Shown here in pieces: positions 1-11,792 of a stretch of 64,000 bases of DNA. Below the pieces are notes generated by a model. The model made no database searches. It saw nothing but the letters and a program-made list of their open reading frames with translations, and was not told the DNA's origin. A program made the translations under genes and the position numbers. Source of the stretch: Tubulanus polymorphus (Eukaryota > Nemertea > Palaeonemertea > Tubulaniformes > Tubulanidae); the NCBI RefSeq assembly GCF_964204645.1, contig NC_134025.1, positions 3,539,001-3,603,000 on the forward strand. Direction: 5' to 3'. Position 1 is the stretch's first letter. Each line of letters opens with the position of its first letter.

Positions 1-1200
1 CGTAATACAGTTATCAGTTCAGTGGTTAAGTAGAAAATTAATTTCTTTCAAATACATTAAAATGAAATCCATCCATAAATAATGATACTTCGAAGTATAA
101 CATTTGTTTGAATGCACTTAAATAGAAATACAGCCTATTTTAGATAAAGTGTATGCCTTGAACACGCCTCAACTACCGGTACCGGTATGCTCAAAATGGT
201 GTCTATCAATAATGGAACATGTGCGAGATATTGGTCTATGCTTAAGATACTTCTACGCTAATGGTGCTCAGGAGATACATGTAATAAATAATACTAGTAC
301 CCCGTAATAAATTTGTTAAATACGTATATCAAATTCTGACACAATTTATTTTGCTACATAATTTTATATTCTCACAGCTGTCTCAAAATAATTTCATGCC
401 ATTGGTGCCATGTGGATATATATATTATTATATTGTAGAGAAATGAAGAATTCATGTAGTTATACGTAATTTTTGTTAGGCTTGGACTGCCGAATTGTTA
501 TTTTAGTTACATCGATAAATTGTTTGAAGTAACTTTGTAAGTTTCCTGTGCAGTGGAGTGTTTGTAAATGATATCTCATAAACAAATGATGATTCTTGAT
601 ATAGGAATATTTGATACGACACGTATTCAGTGAAGTAGAATAATCGTGTAATGCCTTCCTAATTACTTCTTTTTATATAACAGAGTAGTGGTATTAATGT
701 ATATTTAGATAAGTTTTCTTTACAAACAAATGATTTAAATGTACGTAAAATTCATATCTCAACGTTATATGTTTGTTAGGCATAAGCTACTTGATTCGAT
801 GATGAAAGTAGATTGTACGAAGTTTAATTCTACTCAGTGAAAGAAATTCAATTGTTTTATGCGGTATATACTGACTATCTTAGTTATCAGTTCAAATGTA
901 AATTTAGTGCATTCGCATTTATATAATCAAGTGATTTTTGCCAATTCTATTTACTTGTTAAGTTATCATCATGTTTCTATCTAAAAACGTATCTATTGTT
1001 ACATGAATTGTTTGATACTAAATATATTTATTTCAATGAATTATTATATGTTCTGTTCCACGTATTTGTAATGTTCTAATTAGCTGAAGCTTATTATATA
1101 CATGAATCACTTAGCAAATAAAAAACTTAAACATGAAATTACTAGTTTGTCATTTGTTTTCTGAATCAAAATCAATTTATGCTTTCATTCATGACCATAA
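1..1200. other. Left flank without recognisable gene
   Basis: AT-rich sequence with no long open frame, no recognisable exon and no RNA gene that I can see. It contains a double TACCGGTA palindrome at 174-187. It is probably intergenic or the 3' untranslated end of a neighbouring gene outside the window. Confidence 0.5.
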
Positions 1201-1328
1201 GGGGTCATTCATTTATTATACGTACTGCAATGCTTAATGTATATGAAATAATGGCCGATTTTATGTACAGAGGGGGAGGGGGGTTGAAAAATTTAAATTT
1301 TATGCGTAGGTAATAAATGATTGATCCC
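1201..1328. mobile_element. MITE, PIF/Harbinger-like, downstream of MSH2
   Basis: Inverted ends GGGGTCATTCATTTATTA (left) and, reading inward on the other strand, GGGATCAATCATTTATTA (right) enclose a 128-bp AT-rich body containing a G-run near 1271. Both ends are flanked by TAA (1198-1200 and 1329-1331), matching the 3-bp TWA target duplication of PIF/Harbinger elements. It has no coding capacity. Its left arm contains the first canonical poly(A) signal downstream of the MSH2 stop codon on the minus strand. Family assignment is inferred from end structure only. Confidence 0.7.
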
Positions 1329-1445
1329 TAAGAAAATAAATATCCATCATATATTGAATTGCAGACTAATTGGAATGAATGATAGTAAGCAACTATATTT
1401 TGTTGAAAACGTATATATTCTGTAATCTCTGAGCAGAAAAACTCT

Positions 1446-4400
1446 TTAGCTACATCTTGACAAAACATTTGAAATGTATGAATTATTTTGAGACGTTAAA
1501 TCAGCTTTCAGTTTGTTCATTTCGGTCTTTAATTCTTCATCATTCATCTCTGCAACTGGCAAATCTTTAATCTTCTGTAGAAAACTGTCGATTAGTTTTT
1601 CTCCTTCCTAAAAACAAAGAATCACAGAGTTCTCATATTTCCATCACATCAAACAACATACCGGTACCCACTGATGTTATAATACCCACCTTTTTAGCTA
1701 TCCTTCTTTTCTTATCAGCAGGTTCATCTGAATGATCGGTACTCATTAGGCTACTAACAGATTGATAATCTTCCAAGGAGTTCGCCTTTTCTTTAGCAAA
1801 CTATGAAGTTGAAAAAAGCCAATGATGATGATCAACCCACAATAATCAAACAATAGTATATCTCAATCCATAAAGAAATTACCTGAATAACATGTTTTGG
1901 AAAATGAGCCATTTCTGCTACATGAATTCCAAAACTCTGATCACATACTCCTGTGACAAAAAGCATACAGTAAAGGATAAGTTGAAAACTAAAGAAATAA
2001 ACGAAGTCAATGTAGAAACTTACCAGGCTTTACTCTGTATAGAAGAGTTAGAGTATTATCAGCCGTTAATGCAGTTACATGGAGATTCTTTACGGTTGAA
2101 ACTGAATCCGCTAATGCTGTCAGTTCGTGGAAGTGTGTTGCAAACAAACAAAAAGCTTTTATCTTGGTAGCGATAAACCTGCAATTTCAATGATTGATAT
2201 TTATATACCGTACTGATTGCAAATGGAATCATTACAGTCGAAAAGAATATTCTACTCACTCTGAAATTGCCCAAGCCAAACCAAACCCATCATAGGTGGA
2301 TGTCCCTCGTCCTAGTTCATCAATGATAATCAGCGATGATTCTGATGCCGACTGAAACCAATAGATTTCAATGGAATGAGCTGAATGCGGGAGAATACAT
2401 AATGACCATACTGTCATCATACCCTTACATACCCGTAATATTGATGCAGTTTCCAACATTTCGGCCATAAAAGTTGATACACCTTTCAGTTGACTGTCAC
2501 CAGCTCCGACTCGCGCCAGAATAGAATCAACAATTGAGATTTCAGCTTCGCTACAGGGTACATAACATCCCAACTGAGCCATTAAAACAACCACACCAAT
2601 CTGTTACATAATAATATATTCAATTAAACGTTTTCCTTGATAATTAGCATTACAAACTTAATTAGGTCAGGAATGACTTACAGATCGTATGTACGTAGAC
2701 TTTCCACCCATGTTTGGACCAGTTATTATCTGGAACATGCTATCATCCTTTGAAAAATTGGAATCATTCGGAATAAATGCAACGTCATCCTGCATCTCGA
2801 GACATGGATGACGTACTTCTTTCAAGTGAATCTTTCCAGCACCTATATTTAAATATATATACACACTGCAATACCTGATTTTATCAGTTACATGAAAATA
2901 AAGATAAACGTTAAATTGAAATGCTCTTACCCATTTCTAAGAGCTTAGGTCTTGTATAAGGAAGAGGAGCGCTAGCTGCAACATGGCCAAAACTAACGAG
3001 AACGTCAAGTTTAGCAATGATATCATTCAATGATACCATAGGTTCAATATATCCTGCTGCGATTGACACAATTTCAGACACAACACTTTTCTGTTGCTCA
3101 TTGTACTGCTCTTTAGCTACTAGATAATCATTGTTCAGCTGTCGTAATGAGGTATTATGAAATCTGACACCGTTTTTGTTTGTATCAATTGTGATGTATT
3201 TCTTGTTATTACGAATTGCCTTCTCATCCTAAAATCAACCATCATAAACAATTTTATCGATACAAATGATAAATCAAATCAATCATGAGTCTAAAAGCTC
3301 TAGCTGTTTCCACTTACTTTCCTCGTCACACGGAAGAAATAACCAATCTGTGCATTACTTTCTAGCTTCAATACTTTACTAGGCTCGACATTCAAATCTC
3401 TGGCAACCTACACAATTAATCCAGAAGTCATCCATTACGGTATTCTAATTTCACAAATATTTCAAAATTCATGATGATGATACCTTATTCAATTCAGTCC
3501 TCATTTCTTCTTCAAGTTCATCTAACTTGTTCCTCAGTTCTGTAAATGTATCGAAATGAAATAAGGAGTAATCACCATAACAATTATGGAGACTGAAAAA
3601 TAAGAAATGGATTGACAAATGTGAAGTATCGTTTGTTTACCTTGCAGATTTTCATCAAAATCAGGTTTGATAAGGTATTCATGGTTTTCTATCTGGGTAA
3701 AATCAAGTGTACTTTCAACCATTTCTTGGAACTTAGCAAAATCCATTAACAACTCCTGCAAAATAACAAGATAATATCATCATCTAAACAATAACAATAA
3801 GGCAACATTGAAATCTTTCCTGAATAACAACAAACCTTTGCTGGATTTGTAAAAACTGCCATTAAGAGTGGTTTGTGTTGGCTTTCATTCTTTTCAAGTG
3901 CTTCCAACAAATGGGGCATTTTCTCCAGAGCTTGATAAACCTTGTAACAATCCTGATCAATAGAAAAAGCATAGAGAACTGCTTACAGTGAATGCCACTG
4001 GGTTTCTAAACATATATCACGTTAAAATCTTACCTGAAGACCAGCTTTTTTGCGTTGAAACTTCTTAGCGAGCCGTTGAAAGTCTGGAATTCTGCGGAGC
4101 TGATCTTCTAAGAGAATCTGTCGTAATTCGGTGTCTTCAACGAATGTTTCCACGATGTTTAAACGTTCCTCTATTAAATATAAGTTCATTTTCATATAAG
4201 TCTCAATACAGAAATGAGACTTCAAGGAAGACTTCTCTGGAAGATGATAATGATATTACCTATTTTTCTAATGTCCATTAGCGGCTGTTTCACCCATTGA
4301 CCAATGAGCCTTTGTCCTTGTGCAGTACGACACTTGTTCAATAGTCCAAGAACACTTTGATTCTTATTTCCACCTTCCAGTATAAATACAAACACTGAGA

Positions 4401-6765
4401 CTAATACTAAAAATTACGCAATAAACATTACTCTTGATATTTACCTTCAGCAAGATTGGGTAAAAGATTCAAAGCCCGTACAGCTGCAGCATCAAGTTTC
4501 ATATACAATCCTAAATCAAATGTCTTGAGGGTAAACTGATTGAAATTACTTTCATCATCCAATAACTGTAAGAAGACAATATGATTAAGTGGTCTTTCTA
4601 CAATGTGTATATGCACAAGTCAAGAGAATATAAAATACCTCTAAATACTTCAGAAGACAAGCTATGGCACACATTGAATGTTCTTTGTCCATTTCAGCTA
4701 CAAAATCAAACTTAACCTGATAAAAGTAGCAGCCTCAACAGGAATTTGAAATATTATTTAAAAGATACTCACGTAAAGCAGTACAGTTCATCTGTTCACC
4801 TTTCGGACATCTTAAAATCTGATTCAAATCTTGAACATTATCTTTTGTTGAGAAATCACCTAAACATCAACGAACATAAAATAATTGAAGCTACAAATCA
4901 ATGAAGTCATCTTAAATTAGATTACCTAGAAATAGACATAAAATGTCTCCCGTTGATTGTAACCAATACGAGATTCAATGAAAATATAAAAACCTTTTTT
5001 TCGTTCAGTAATGAGTAACCCAGAGCGATTCAGTACATCTTTAACTTTCTGCATGTCGGCTGAGTTATCACCGCAATGAACGAGACATTCTTTCGGGCCT
5101 AACTGGACAATCAATGCCTGAAATAATGAAGACTCAAGTTCAGAATTTCGTTCCAAAACTGAATTTCACTGACAAATACGGTATAAACATACCTCCAAGT
5201 TTGAAAACTGTTCATTATCGAGGAATTCGGAAATTTCTAAACTGTGGAGAACAATATCTGCATATCCAATTCCAACAACCTATCAAATATTGAAATATTT
5301 GCTTCGTAGATTTCCCTTTTTAATCATTTAAATCAGATGGGTATCGTAATCATTCTATCTTTACCCGTTGACCATTTTCTGTAGATAATTTCAAAGCCAT
5401 AACTCCAGCAGATGCCGACATCTCATTGTTACCAAACAGAATCTCTTCGAACTGTGTCAAATTACCAGGGGATCCCTAAAATATTTTGTTACATGAAGAT
5501 TCTAATATTCTCACTATGAATTAATAGTATTTAACTTGTTTTACTTGTGTTATGCACTAAAAATATTGTTGAAATGTTGTGTCTCAATATTTTCAATTTA
5601 GCTATAAAGATTTGCTGGTACGCTGAAACTCTTAGGGAGCACTTCAAGATTCCAATCAATTTATTACACCAGCTCTAGTTAGCCATACCTTAAATGCGAG
5701 TGACCAATCATTGTTCCGAGACCCTCCTTTATTCTTATAAAGCTCAACACGATACTGTTTTACAAGGAGCAAATCTCTCACAAACATCTCGAAATTATTC
5801 TTACTGAGGACAACTGACCCCAATTTCTTGGAACCTAGAAATTACATCGGGCAACAATGAATTACATGAACCAGTACAACAACAGGGGTGGATCCAGGAA
5901 AATTCAGTCCAGTTCCAGAAAGAGAGGGCATTACTAGTTGGATAAATGCCACTCGGGGTACTACCCTCGATGTTTAGATATCCCTGATGAAATACATAAA
6001 AGACGCAAATTCCGAGAATGAACATCATTTGTAGGTTTTAACTATTCTGTCTTCTGACAAAAAGGGCAACCTCAATGGGAAGGCCCACACGTAAATCTGC
6101 TCGAGTGAACTGGTAAATCATGGAGTATAGTAAGGCTTCAAAAAAAAGATTATCTCTTAAATCAATCTGATTTCTTCTTTAATTCAGTATTTTATAAGGA
6201 GGTTTAACCTTTTTGTGAGATGTACCGGAATTGCAATTGGGTTGATTATTGTTTGATTACCTGATCCAAAGAACTTGATAACTGCAGTGGATTTATATAC
6301 TTCTTTAGCAGTGAATTCTGCATCACAACCATGAACGGTGTAAAAATCCTAAAAGATGAAAAGATTATTGATAAGGGTTGATATGATTTTTTATGAATTC
6401 GTTTTAAAAATATGAAATTTTCAATAACAGAATAACTTACATTTCGGTCGAATATCCTGATTGTAGTATTTGGTTTCTGAAAAAAAGGTTATCACACAAA
6501 GGCCTATGAGAATTCTGAAATCTGGATTTGATTTAAAGCTGCTTTCAACACTGATGAATGCTTACCTCAGCAAGACTAGAATAGTAGGAATAAAACCCAC
6601 TTTCTTGGGCCGTGTCTAAAAAACAACAAGCAGAATTTGTTTGTTAATATGAACTCAATAGGACAGCAATGGTGTATAAAGAAAGTGCACCCGTTATCAC
6701 ATTGAATACCTAGAATTCGATTAATATTTACCCAGAACTAATTCTTGTTTAGGCTGCACTGCCAT
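1446..6765 (-). CDS. MSH2: DNA mismatch repair protein MSH2
   Basis: MutS-family ATPase that pairs with MSH6 or MSH3 in the nucleus to recognise mismatches and small loops. Roughly two dozen short exons read along the whole human protein. The first exon (6732-6765) starts [12 protein letters not shown], matching the conserved MAVQPK start. Domain II includes [20 protein letters not shown] (around 5050-5200). The core and lever exons include [16 protein letters not shown] and [20 protein letters not shown]. The ATPase has Walker [13 protein letters not shown] (about 2700), then [13 protein letters not shown] and Walker B/signature [20 protein letters not shown] (about 2270-2350). The last exon ends [10 protein letters not shown]...VLSRCS with stop TAA at 1446-1448. 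Catalytic motifs are intact and I see no break. The gene shares a short divergent promoter with LTO1. Intron density is very high, with introns of about 50-400 bp. Confidence 0.97.
5883..5898. repeat. hAT-like terminal motif remnant in MSH2 intron
   Basis: CAGGGGTGGATCCAGG resembles the inverted end of hAT-type elements. A near-identical AGGGGTGGATCCAG occurs at 11059-11072 upstream of TIGAR. I cannot find a matching opposite end close to either copy, so these may be solo ends or fragments. Confidence 0.3.
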
Positions 6766-7014
6766 TTCGATCAAATTTCAGAATTTTCAGAATTTCCCGC
6801 AAGCGCTCGAAGGGCTAATTCCGTTGGTTCATCCAGCTTCTCGATCTGTGTGCGAGAGGGCAATCACGTGACCTGTTTGTATAGTTTTGTAATTGCAAAC
6901 TCTGGGAAGAATCCGAACTGGAGAATGAATATATCTACCAACAAAATAAGCCTTAAGTACGGGTTTTCCCATCTCGGTTTTCCCAGTTCCAACTACAGAT
7001 CACATGACTAAAAG
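6766..7014. promoter_or_regulatory. Divergent promoter between MSH2 and LTO1
   Basis: About 250 bp separate the two start codons, so both genes must fire from here. It contains an E-box CACGTGAC within ATCACGTGACC near 6866 and a second CACATGAC at 7001-7008, directly before AAAGATGGC at the LTO1 start. No TATA box is visible. This fits a TATA-less, bidirectional housekeeping promoter. Confidence 0.6.
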
Positions 7015-7021
7015 ATGGCTG
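7000..7021 (+). promoter_or_regulatory. E-box plus TISU/YY1-like start element of LTO1
   Basis: TCACATGA at 7000-7007 is followed by AAAGATGGCTGC, whose ATG (7015) is the LTO1 start codon. The vertebrate TISU element is SAASATGGCGGC, a YY1-bound motif that sets both transcription and translation starts of very short 5' UTRs. This copy has two mismatches. The same module stands at the acyl-CoA oxidase start (47173-47195). Confidence 0.45.
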
Positions 7022-8032
7022 CGCCCATAGACGACGACGATCTGGACATTTTTAAAGATTTAATAGATGTAGAGTCAAGGTAGAATATTCCTACTGTTAA
7101 TAATCTTTATAACTAACTCTTACAAATCATATTGAACGCGTTTTCTTCTCTCTTGATTTGAAGAATGCAAAACAAGAACCTTCATGTGAAAATATTCTGA
7201 CATATGTTATGTTACAATTACATATATATCTATCTGATCTACACTTTAATAAATTAATCTTTTCACAGATTCCAGAGTGAAGGTTTTGAAAAAGGTTTCG
7301 AAGCTGGAAAGGAAAGTGGTTTCATGGAAGGCTTTAACGCCGGAGTAGAGCAAGGAAGGTCTATTGGTTCAGAGGTTTGTATCTAGTCTAGTACTAGCCG
7401 TCGTTCTACAAACAGCGTCTACTAGGGGTTAACCTCTATATGATACTTTAGCGTCAGACATTGTAGGGAACCGTAACAACGTCTGGTATTCAGACTAGTT
7501 TGTATCCACCATATTACTACGTGACCATATGCTGAGGAGTTTGTCTAATCTGGTGATACTGCTTTACTATATGGTCTGCATCATTAATAATCCCAACCTT
7601 AATGTGCTTTAGATTGGATTTTACAATGGATTCACCAAGCGACTTTTAACTGCATTCAGCGCAGATAAACTGGATAATGAAGACAAAAAATACAAACGGT
7701 AAGAACATCTATTGAACAAAAACTGATAGTCCCAAATAATGCTCTAGATATGTAGCATTTTACTTTTTTCAGGAAAGTCAAAGCCCTGACTTCGTTTCAG
7801 AAAATGTTGATGGATTTTGATATGGAGAATACCAAATCTGAGAATTTTTCTGAAGACCTTGAAAGCATTCGTGCCAAGTTTAAACAGGTGAGGTATAGCT
7901 AGCTGGATCTTTTAGATCACTTAATTTTGTGCAAAATTTCCAGCTTTAACCAAAGCTTTCTTTGAATTGCAGGTGTGTTCATTGATGAAGGCAAGTTCCA
8001 GTGCTCAAGATAATGCCGGCTTACAATTCTGA
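7015..8032 (+). CDS. LTO1: LTO1 homologue (ORAOV1 / Yae1-partner family)
   Basis: Cytosolic adaptor that, with YAE1, delivers iron-sulfur clusters to the ABC protein RLI1/ABCE1 (function known from yeast and human). Five exons (7015-7079, 7269-7374, 7613-7698, 7773-7887, 7973-8032) give a 143-residue protein. Exon 2 carries the diagnostic deca-GX3 type repeat: FEKGFEAGKESGFMEGFNAG, with glycine every fourth residue. Exon 3 continues IGFYNGFTKRLL, like the human IGCYQGFAFAWK stretch. Exon 4 ends with the SIRAKFKQ segment, matching the human IRGKFKQ. The acidic N-terminus PIDDDDLDIFKDL matches the family. An AATAAA signal lies at 8202-8207, so the transcript converges on TIGAR. Confidence 0.9.
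7440..7500. repeat. Dispersed repeat fragment in LTO1 intron
   Basis: TAACAACGTCTGGTATTCAGACT at 7474-7496 recurs exactly at 47831-47853 in an acyl-CoA oxidase intron, with a nearby ACTTTAGC in both. This suggests two decayed copies of one interspersed element. The type is unknown. Confidence 0.55.
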
Positions 8033-8201
8033 AGTGCCCTTTACATGTATTGTGGATTAAACTTGCCAAATTTTCACACAGTGACTATGCGTTTACGGTC
8101 ATACAGTCAGTCCTAAATGAACTAATGATTGTCACACTCAAGGTGTTGGAAATCATATACGCAGACTGTCATATCTTAGATATCGGGTACTCTATGAACT
8201 G

Positions 8202-8207
8202 AAATAA
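8202..8207 (+). terminator. LTO1 poly(A) signal
   Basis: AATAAA lies 170 bp after the LTO1 stop codon. About 160 bp further on, TTTATT (near 8368) serves the opposite-strand TIGAR transcript, so the two genes are tail to tail. Confidence 0.6.
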
Positions 8208-9003
8208 AGGCTATTAAGCATGATTAGATTTAGCGTTCATTTTAAGGATTGCTGATTGATGAAAACTTCTGTCTTAAGCAAACCCTGATATTTCGTGTTG
8301 CCTCTCACCTCGCAGAGTTCCGATAACAAATACCACAATTAATTAAAACTAAGAATATCGATAATATTTTATTAGACATATAAAAGCCAAAAACACCATC
8401 TCAACATTAATATACACTTTTAAAAGTATAACAGCAACTCTGAAACAAATCCGCTTTAAATCGTGAATACCCGTAATTTTGAAATACCAGTTTAAATACC
8501 AATCAATCTAGGCAGGCTGAGATCAAGTGGGTCGTATTATTATCAACCGCAATCCCTGAGAATAATAAATATATACCAATAAAGCCAATATCAATACCGG
8601 CATTTATTCAGAATTGCCACACTATGCTAATTATTATAGACATTTTGCAAACTATATCCTATTATTGCTTATTAAAGATGACAATGATTAATACGGTATA
8701 CATGTTACATGACTTTATGATTTACTTGTAAATATATCTAACTAAACGTGAACAAATGTGTATATAAAATGAGTATTATTACCACTCCAGTTAAATTAAA
8801 GTTGTTGATTATGACATTATAAAAATAAACAGTGAGTTGTTTAAAAAGCCTATGGATGCACAACATAGGCAGGGAATTTTAATTTGCACAGTACAGAACT
8901 ACTTTGTATTATGCTCAATGATCCATATTTTTTCAATGAAAGGTTCATCTATTTTCATGAGTCGAATAATCGAAGAATATCTCTTAAATTATGAAATCTC
9001 TAG

Positions 9004-10935
9004 TTACATTCGATCAGCAGTAATTTCCTCTCTCTCAGTCGATTCGTGTCCTCTTAAATGTTCTGCATCGTTCAAAATCAAACACGTGGCTCTTGTCTTA
9101 TCCAATTCGGCATCGGACGTGCTTATCAAAAACTTCGACACGGCAGTGTTAGGTATACGCCATCTACCTTTTATTCTGGAGCCGTCGGCAAGTTTACAAT
9201 CAAGACCTGACTGTAGATACTTTATCAATTGACGTATAAAACCGCCGTGCGTTACGACTAATGCTTCACCGACTAACGGCGGGATGTACTCGCTATCATC
9301 GAAACTATTCCGACCGGAACTGATACGAGACATGCGAGTAACACGCTGTTCTACGAGCGGTGATAAAGAGACATTCGGGAAAGCAGCTCCCTCTACAACG
9401 GCAGCGTTCAAATTCTTCAGATCCGTATCGCAAAGACTTTTAGGTGGGATATTCACAGGCACTGATATATCTTCTGGATTAATGTCAGTCTGAAGTGGTT
9501 CGATAGCTCCATTACAATTCAAGGTTGAGGTACTATCTGCATTCTGGTTTTTCAAATCGGCCGCATCAGTAAAGACACTTTCAGGACTGCTACTGTAATT
9601 CAGTGAATTTACAATTCTCGTCTGCTTCACGCACAGAACAGGTTCTACATTAGGATCGGTTTTTAGCTTCAGTTTGACCATTTCTTTACATAAATCATGG
9701 AAGAACTGCATGGCTCTTTGTTTCAACTGTAATTAAAACATACATCATGTGTAACTTCATTGAACATAAGACATTAATAATAGGAGGAAGTGGAAATTTT
9801 GCCAATATGGCATTATTCTTGTAAATTCTAATTAACCATACATTTTTGCAATAAGGGTTAGAAAATGAGGTTGATTAATGTTCTAGGACCAGGATTAAAG
9901 TTAAGGTTAGATTAAGGGTCAAGTGAAGGTTTAGGGTTTGAGGTTAGGATAACAGTTAGGGATAGCGTTAGGTTGAGGGCTTCCAACAGTTAAAATCGTC
10001 ATGATTTTGGCTAAGGTTATTGTAGGTTGCACTAACACACAGTAGGGGGTCAGTTCAAATCCCAATTTTTGAGTTGACAGATTTCTCTTTGATACTTTTT
10101 GAATAGTAACGAATTCGAATAGTCCAGTACATTAGTACATATGCCCAACCCGTAACCAATCGGAATGAGCTATAGGCTTAAAGCATTTACAGGAATAATG
10201 TTGCTTCCTAATTCATGTGTTAACGCTTAAGTTACCTGTTCAATAGATTCTCCTTCAGGAGGATTCCACTGATCAAGTCCTAGCTTTTCTGTCTTCATCG
10301 CTTTTTCCAGTGCAATTCTTGTTTTCCCTTCATAAACTCCATAATTCTATAGATTAAACCAAATGTATCTATCTATTTTGACAAAATCACAACACAACTG
10401 TGAATAAATAATCTAGGGGATAAAACTTACTCTTTCACGAATCCGAATATCTTGCTGAATAGGCAGATTTCTAGCTATTTTGTTAGTTTCTCTAATAACC
10501 TCAGCTGTCTGTAACAGAAAATATATTATATTACGATACAAGTGTACATAACACATGCAATATTAGGTATTTAACATGAACAACTTCACCTTAAGAGCAC
10601 GTTGCAGATCACTTGAATAGATATGAGAGAACTTTTCATCCTTTAAACGATTACCGGCTAATTGCGCCTGAGCTATACCCACATCGGACAAATGTACATC
10701 TGATTGCCCTACAAAAAAAATTGTTCTAGTTTAGTAAACCTGATCATAAATATGATATAATCACAAGCTTTTTCTTTCTCACCTTGAATAATTCCGTCTC
10801 TGTTTGCAGGAGTTTCCCCACTGCAAGAAGATAGTATTGTATAGTTCTTAAATAAGCAATAACAGAAAAATAATAAAAGATATTCACTGTCTACTTTACT
10901 TACTGTCGGACTAGAGTTAACGTGAAAACAATCAT
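9004..10935 (-). CDS. TIGAR: TIGAR-type fructose-2,6-bisphosphatase
   Basis: Histidine-phosphatase-fold enzyme that lowers fructose-2,6-bisphosphate and related sugar phosphates, diverting glucose to the pentose phosphate pathway (family knowledge). The start ATG at 10933-10935 begins MIVFTLTLVRHGETPANRDG. The catalytic RHGE is split across an intron between 10909 and about 10822. Later exons give GQSDVHLSDVGIAQAQLAG, IYSSDLQRALK, TAEVIRETN, the YGVYEGKTR motif (human YGVVEGKA), and the final exon from 9726. That last exon carries the second catalytic histidine in ALVVTHGGFIRQLIKY (human VVSHGA) and ends at TAA 9004-9006. Between YGVYEG and VVTHGG it holds a long Ser/Asn/Asp-rich insert that is variable in the family. 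Both catalytic histidines are present. Confidence 0.93.
9851..9982 (+). repeat. Degenerate TTAGGG-like tract in TIGAR intron
   Basis: The stretch is full of variants of the animal telomere unit: AAGGGTTAG, AAGGTTAG, TTAAGGGTC, GTTTAGGGTTTGAGGTTAGG, AGTTAGGG and GCGTTAGGTTGAGGG. It looks like a decayed interstitial telomere-like array or a minisatellite descended from one. Confidence 0.6.
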
Positions 10936-11792
10936 GCTATAGAAGACAGCGGCTTCCAGTTTAAGAAAATTGGTATCTTTAGGAGTCAGAACTGATATCG
11001 AAATCCTGCAAAAAATATGACACAATAGGAAATACGCTAAATTTTGGTAAAACTATGTAGGGGTGGATCCAGCTTACCGCTACTACTGCTTGAGCCGTAC
11101 TCGCAATTCCCTTCTATTTTTCAGGTTCTGGTTTTATATCAATTTAAGATGGCCAAATTTGAATAATCGAAAATGGGTAGGGCCTAAGCTTCTTATTTCT
11201 AATAGGTGAATAATTCTTTAATAGGAAGTCAAACTCAGCCAATCAGAGATGATATACGGTAAAATAACTTTTTTTTGGACCGTAACCACTTCCTTTTTTT
11301 AAACATGTCAAAATGTCATATCTGGATACAGAGATAGACTTTATGCCCCAAATTGACTCAGATTGCATCGAAGAGGCCTAAAAATTCAAGATATTCTATG
11401 ACATAGACCTAATAATGACATAGGTGCCCTTCCACTGGCAGAAGAGTATTCAACTCAAAAAAGACAAAATATCTTGATTGTTCATTTCATAATTCACAGC
11501 GTCATGGAGGAGATCTAACATTTTATCTTATCGGGATACTCACTATACTGCTAATTGAAGAGGATCTTCATTAGCAAAATTAATTAGTATGAAAATTATT
11601 CTTTGCAAAACTGCGCTACGACCTTGGGATTTGTAATCGGAATGTACGTAAAACACGGAAGGAGAGACTTACACTCCTAGTCCAAACCAAGTCCGATTTC
11701 GTCTTTTTTATCTCACGGTTAATTTGTTACAGGTGCGACGCTACAATTTTATTTTGTTCTTTTAAAGAGCTCCACACTGCGGTCTATCAACC

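Noticed and set aside
10040-10080. B-box-like GGTCAGTTCAAATCCC near the telomere-like tract
   Set aside because: No tRNA or SINE 5' half is recognisable upstream.
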